Shown here: piece by piece, positions 61,330 to 64,000 of the stretch
How the letters are laid out: the number at the start of each line of letters is the position of its first letter
How positions within the stretch are numbered: position 1 is the stretch's first letter
Position numbers and translations under genes: made by a program
Notes under the pieces: generated by a model
What the model was told of the DNA's origin: nothing
The model's input: only the letters and a program-made list of their open reading frames with translations
Databases searched by the model: none
From: Streptosporangium carneum
GTDB lineage: Bacteria; Actinomycetota; Actinomycetes; Streptosporangiales; Streptosporangiaceae
NCBI RefSeq assembly: GCF_027922005.1
Contig: NZ_BSEV01000004.1
Coordinates: 62,001-126,000 of the forward strand
Direction: 5' to 3'
DNA length: 64,000 nt

Positions 61330-61968
61330 ATGAGTTCAACGACTGCCGATGGAATCGCCGGATGGGCGATCAACCTCATGGAGACCCTTGGGGCACCCGG
61401 AGCGGGGGTGGCGATCGCGCTGGAGAACCTTTTCCCGCCTCTGCCGAGCGAGGTGATCCTGCCGCTGGCGGGGTTCACGGCGAGCAAGGGCAACATGACC
61501 TTGTTCGACGCGGTGCTCTGGACCACGCTCGGCTCGGTGGTCGGCGCGTTGGCGCTCTACGGGGTCGGGGCGCTGCTGGGGCGTGAGCGGGTGGTGGCGA
61601 TCGCGGCGAAGCTGCCGCTGGTCAGCGTCTCGGACATCGAGAAGACCGAGGCCTGGTTCGCCAGGCACGGCAGGAAGACGGTGTTCTTCGGGCGGATGAT
61701 CCCCATCTTCCGAAGCCTCATCTCGATCCCGGCGGGGGTCGAGCGCATGCCGATCACGGTCTTCACCCTGCTCACCACGCTGGGCAGCCTCATCTGGAAC
61801 ACGGCCTTCGTGATGGCCGGATACCTGCTGGGGGAGAACTGGTCGCTGGTCGAGGACTACGTGGGCATCCTCTCCAAGGTCGTGCTGGGCGTCGTCGTGC
61901 TCGCGATGGTGATCTTCGTGGCGATCCGGCTCGCCGACAGGCGCAAGGGCAGCCACCGCGCCCGGTGA
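61330..61968 (+). CDS. DedA-family membrane protein (second copy)
   Basis: A 212-residue polytopic membrane protein. IALENLFPPLPSEVILPLAG carries the acidic signature and FARHGRKTVFFGRMIPIFRS the conserved arginine motif; helices FTLLTTLGSLIWNTAFVMAG and VVLGVVVLAMVIFVAIRL follow. It is only distantly similar to the copy at 34.1 kb and belongs to the branch with ENLFPPLPSE. A lipid-carrier flippase role is likely from family knowledge. It ends at a very strong bidirectional hairpin. Confidence 0.9.
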   Translation: MSSTTADGIAGWAINLMETLGAPGAGVAIALENLFPPLPSEVILPLAGFTASKGNMTLFDAVLWTTLGSVVGALALYGVGALLGRERVVAIAAKLPLVSVSDIEKTEAWFARHGRKTVFFGRMIPIFRSLISIPAGVERMPITVFTLLTTLGSLIWNTAFVMAGYLLGENWSLVEDYVGILSKVVLGVVVLAMVIFVAIRLADRRKGSHRAR

Positions 61969-61978
61969 GGGGCGGCGT

Positions 61979-62023
61979 CCGGCCCGTGGCCGCCTCGTCG
62001 TGAGCGGGGCGGCCACGGGCCGG
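61979..62023. terminator. 16-bp bidirectional hairpin
   Basis: Perfect arms CCGGCCCGTGGCCGCC (61979-61994) and complement (62008-62023), loop 13. It separates convergent dedA and ECF sigma genes. Confidence 0.75.
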
Positions 62024-62028
62024 CCGGT

Positions 62029-63273
62029 TCATCGGTCGTCCGCCAGGCGGGCGGCCCTGGCGTGCAGGTAGCGCCGCTGTGGCGAGGCGGCCGTCCGCAG
62101 GGCCGCCGCCCGATAGGAGTCGCGCGCGGCCACGCGGTCACCGGCCATCTCCAGCAGGTGCGCGCGGACCGCGTGCAGCCGGTGGTCCTCGGCGATCCGC
62201 TCGTCGGCCCCGAGCCCCTCGAGCAGGTCGAGCCCGGCGCGCGCGCCCCGGACCATGGCCACCGCGACGGCGTGGCTCAGCGCCACCACGGGGTTGTCGG
62301 AGATCCGCATCAGCAACTCGTACAGCGCCGCGATCTGCGGCCAGTCGGTCTCCTCCGCGCTCGGCGCCTCGTCGTGGAGCGCGGCGATCGCCGCCTGGAG
62401 CTGGTAGGGGCCAGGCGCTCCCAGGGTGAGCGCGCCGGTGACGAGCGCCACGCCCTCGGCCACGAGGTCCGCGTTCCATAGGCTTCGATCCTGCTCGGCC
62501 ATCGGCACCAGGCCGCCGTCGGGGCCGGTGCGCGCGGGACGGCGCGCGTCCGTGAGCAGCATGAGCGCGAGCAGCCCCGTCACCTCGCCGTCGCCGGGCA
62601 GCAGCCGGTGGACCATGCGTGCCAGCCGGATCGCCTCCGCCGACAGCTCGGCGCGGTGCAGGCTCGGCCCCGACGTGCTGACGTAGCCCTCGTTGAAGAT
62701 CAGGTAGAGCGTGTGGAGAACCGCGCCGAGCCGTTCGGCGCGGTCGGCGGCGGGGGGCATGCCGAAGGGGATGCCGCTGTCCCTGACGCGCCGCTTGGCC
62801 CGGCTGACGCGCCGGGTCATGGTCGCCTCGGGGACGAGGAAGGCGCGGGCGATCTCCGCGGTGGTCAGGCCGCCGACCGCCCGCAGCGTGAGCGCGATCT
62901 GTGAGGCGGGTGTCAGCGACGGGTGACAGCACATGAACAGCAGGACGAGCGTGTCGTCCGAGTCCTGCGGCCGGCTGTCGGCCGCGGGCGCCGGCCACCG
63001 GCCGGGCAGCTCCCACCGGGCGGCGGCGTCCTCGCGATGCCGCCGGGCCTGCTCGCCGCGCAGCAGGTCGGTCAGCCTGCGCGAGGCGACGGTGATCAGC
63101 CAGCCTCGGGGGTTGTCCGGGACGCCCTCCTGGGGCCACCGTGTGGCGGCCGCCAGGAGCGCCTCCTGCGTCGCGTCCTCCGCGGTGTCGAAATGCCCGT
63201 ATCGCCGTACCAGCGCGCCGAGGACCTGCGGCGCCAGGTGGCGCAGCAGGTCCTCCAGCCCGGTGCCGGTCAC
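62029..63273 (-). CDS. ECF42-type sigma factor with C-terminal extension
   Basis: A 414-residue sigma factor. Region 2 is YGHFDTAEDATQEALLAAAT and RGWLITVASRRLTDLLRGEQ; region 4 is ALTLRAVGGLTTAEIARAFL and ATMTRRVSRAKRRVR. A long TPR-like/DUF6596 C-terminal domain (about 185-414: LYLIFNEGYVSTSG) replaces an anti-sigma factor. This, with the YCII/DGPF protein encoded next to it, defines the ECF42 group. The C-terminal extension is required for activity in streptomycete members. GTG 63273 is the start. A 12-bp tandem repeat fills the gap to the YCII gene. Confidence 0.9.
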   Translation of the reverse strand: MTGTGLEDLLRHLAPQVLGALVRRYGHFDTAEDATQEALLAAATRWPQEGVPDNPRGWLITVASRRLTDLLRGEQARRHREDAAARWELPGRWPAPAADSRPQDSDDTLVLLFMCCHPSLTPASQIALTLRAVGGLTTAEIARAFLVPEATMTRRVSRAKRRVRDSGIPFGMPPAADRAERLGAVLHTLYLIFNEGYVSTSGPSLHRAELSAEAIRLARMVHRLLPGDGEVTGLLALMLLTDARRPARTGPDGGLVPMAEQDRSLWNADLVAEGVALVTGALTLGAPGPYQLQAAIAALHDEAPSAEETDWPQIAALYELLMRISDNPVVALSHAVAVAMVRGARAGLDLLEGLGADERIAEDHRLHAVRAHLLEMAGDRVAARDSYRAAALRTAASPQRRYLHARAARLADDR

Positions 63274-63276
63274 GTC

Positions 63277-63342
63277 GGCACGGTGTCGGCCACGGTGTCG
63301 GCCACGGTGTCAGGCACGGGGTCGGGCACGGGGTCGGGCACA
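63277..63342. repeat. 12-bp minisatellite between ECF42 and YCII genes
   Basis: About five units of GGCCACGGTGTC, drifting to GGCACGGGGTCG. It occupies nearly all of the 74-base gap, so copy changes would alter the spacing between the co-transcribed genes. Confidence 0.75.
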
Positions 63343-63347
63343 GGACG

Positions 63348-63770
63348 TCAGACGTCCAGGTCGGCGTGGCCGTCGACGATCGGCCGGACGTCCACGTACC
63401 AGTCGTGGTCCAGGACAGCACCCTCGGGGCGAGGGGTGTCCGCCAGGCGCGCGGCGATCTCGGTCGCCCGGTCGAAGCTCTCGCACTCGACGATCGTGTA
63501 GCCGGCGAGGACCTCCTGCGTCTCGGGGTAGGGGCCGTCGGTCACGACGGGGACCCCGTCGCGCAGCTCGACCCTTCTGGCGTGCACGGGGGCGCTCAGC
63601 CCCTGGGCGTCGACGAACTCCCCTGACTCGACCAGGTCGTTGTTCCACTTCTCCATGAAGGCGTGCATCGTCGCGACGTCCTCGGGTGACCAGGCGCTCG
63701 CGCCGCTGGACTGACCGGCCAGCATGTCGTGGTCCCGCTGCGAGCCGTAGATCAGGATCATGTACTTCAC
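63348..63770 (-). CDS. YCII/DGPF-family protein
   Basis: A 140-residue YCII-fold protein. It starts MKYMILIYGSQRDHDMLAGQ and contains the family motif as VTDGPYPETQEVLAGYTIVE (DGPY for DGPF), then FDRATEIAARLAD. YCII proteins are small dimeric enzymes or ligand binders with a catalytic His/Asp; in this setting they are the typical target and partner of ECF42 sigma factors. GTG 63770 has AGGAGAG four to five bases upstream. It is transcribed with the sigma gene. Confidence 0.9.
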   Translation of the reverse strand: MKYMILIYGSQRDHDMLAGQSSGASAWSPEDVATMHAFMEKWNNDLVESGEFVDAQGLSAPVHARRVELRDGVPVVTDGPYPETQEVLAGYTIVECESFDRATEIAARLADTPRPEGAVLDHDWYVDVRPIVDGHADLDV

Positions 63771-63886
63771 GGTCTCTCCTGTTTCTCTGCCGGCACCTAT
63801 GGGGTGCCTGTCACCGGAGACGTCGAAGCCGCGGGCCCGTTTCGGACATCCCGGCCGCGACCTGAGCGTGAATTCTTCGCGCGGGT

Positions 63887-64000
63887 TCAGCCCTCCAGGG
63901 CGTACTGCATCACGCGCAGCTTGGCCTGGGCCTCGGCGAGCTCGGCGGCGGGGACGGAGTCGCCCATGATGCCGCAGCCCGCGAACAGGCGGGCCCTCGC
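63887..64000 (-). CDS. Isochorismate synthase, C-terminal end only
   Basis: The last 37 codons of a minus-strand gene that continues past the window. The residues RARLFAGCGIMGDSVPAAEL and AEAQAKLRVMQYALEG match the end of chorismate-using isochorismate synthases (MenF/EntC/DhbC). Since menD and menE are on the same chromosome segment, MenF in menaquinone synthesis is most likely, though a siderophore-type EntC cannot be excluded from so short a piece. Confidence 0.75.
   Translation of the reverse strand, partial: ARARLFAGCGIMGDSVPAAELAEAQAKLRVMQYALEG

Noticed and set aside
63277-63342. CRISPR-like array
   Set aside because: Units are contiguous 12-mers without spacers, so this is a minisatellite. 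No cas genes occur in the window.

Overview
The window reads as a piece of a high-GC actinomycete chromosome. GC is very high throughout, third codon positions are G/C-rich, GTG starts and ATGA overlaps are common, and several genes look leaderless. Family content also fits: an AfsR/SARP regulator, a LAL-type LuxR regulator, GarA/FtsR/ResR, a DUF5999 protein, an ECF42-type sigma factor with a YCII partner, and menaquinone genes. My best guess is Streptosporangiales (Streptosporangium/Nonomuraea-like), but this rests on gene content and not on a marker gene. I saw no rRNA, tRNA, insertion sequence, prophage or CRISPR array, so this looks like chromosome core and sub-core.

Layout. 1-11.6 kb is mixed metabolic and regulatory: a truncated NmrA-like reductase, a possible 47-residue peptide gene convergent with a large SARP/NB-ARC/TPR regulator, a MetX-like hydrolase, a MoaD-like protein without the terminal GlyGly, a flavohemoprotein, a class C26 glutamine-amidotransferase-like protein that has lost its catalytic cysteine, an esterase, an acyl-CoA dehydrogenase and a PmtA-like methyltransferase. 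12-21.7 kb resembles the pgsA3-garA-gcvB neighbourhood of Mycobacterium tuberculosis: CDP-alcohol phosphatidyltransferase, a GDP-mannose pyrophosphorylase fused to a degenerate phosphomannomutase, GarA, FtsR, a bifunctional-nuclease-family protein, ResR, then a tandem glycine riboswitch in front of gcvP. 21.7-30.8 kb holds small regulators and enzymes, including an azoreductase + guanidinium-exporter operon under a twin operator, and ends with a primary-type sigma factor. 30.9-34.1 kb has divergent menE and menD; the end of an isochorismate synthase gene (likely menF) lies at the right edge.

35.6-44.2 kb is the most striking block: dnaK-grpE-dnaJ(CbpA type)-cbpM-clpB-thioredoxin-(cyclic-nucleotide-binding/glutaredoxin-like/thioredoxin-reductase-like fusion), all on one strand and mostly overlapping. 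It looks like a second protein-disaggregation operon with its own redox pair. The reductase-like member lacks every cysteine pair and the phosphate-binding arginine expected of its domains, so its chemistry should be unusual.

44.3-50.5 kb carries a LAL regulator, a stand-alone LanC-like cyclase with a Cys-Cys-Cys zinc site, a five-bladed-propeller glycosidase-like protein and a sulfotransferase. 50.9-64 kb has a DesK/NarL-type two-component pair, a SnoaL-like protein, a penicillin-binding protein, TetR, GntR and MarR regulators with recognisable operators, an epoxide hydrolase operon, a YigZ/IMPACT protein, a second DedA protein and the ECF42/YCII pair. Strong hairpins separate most convergent gene pairs.
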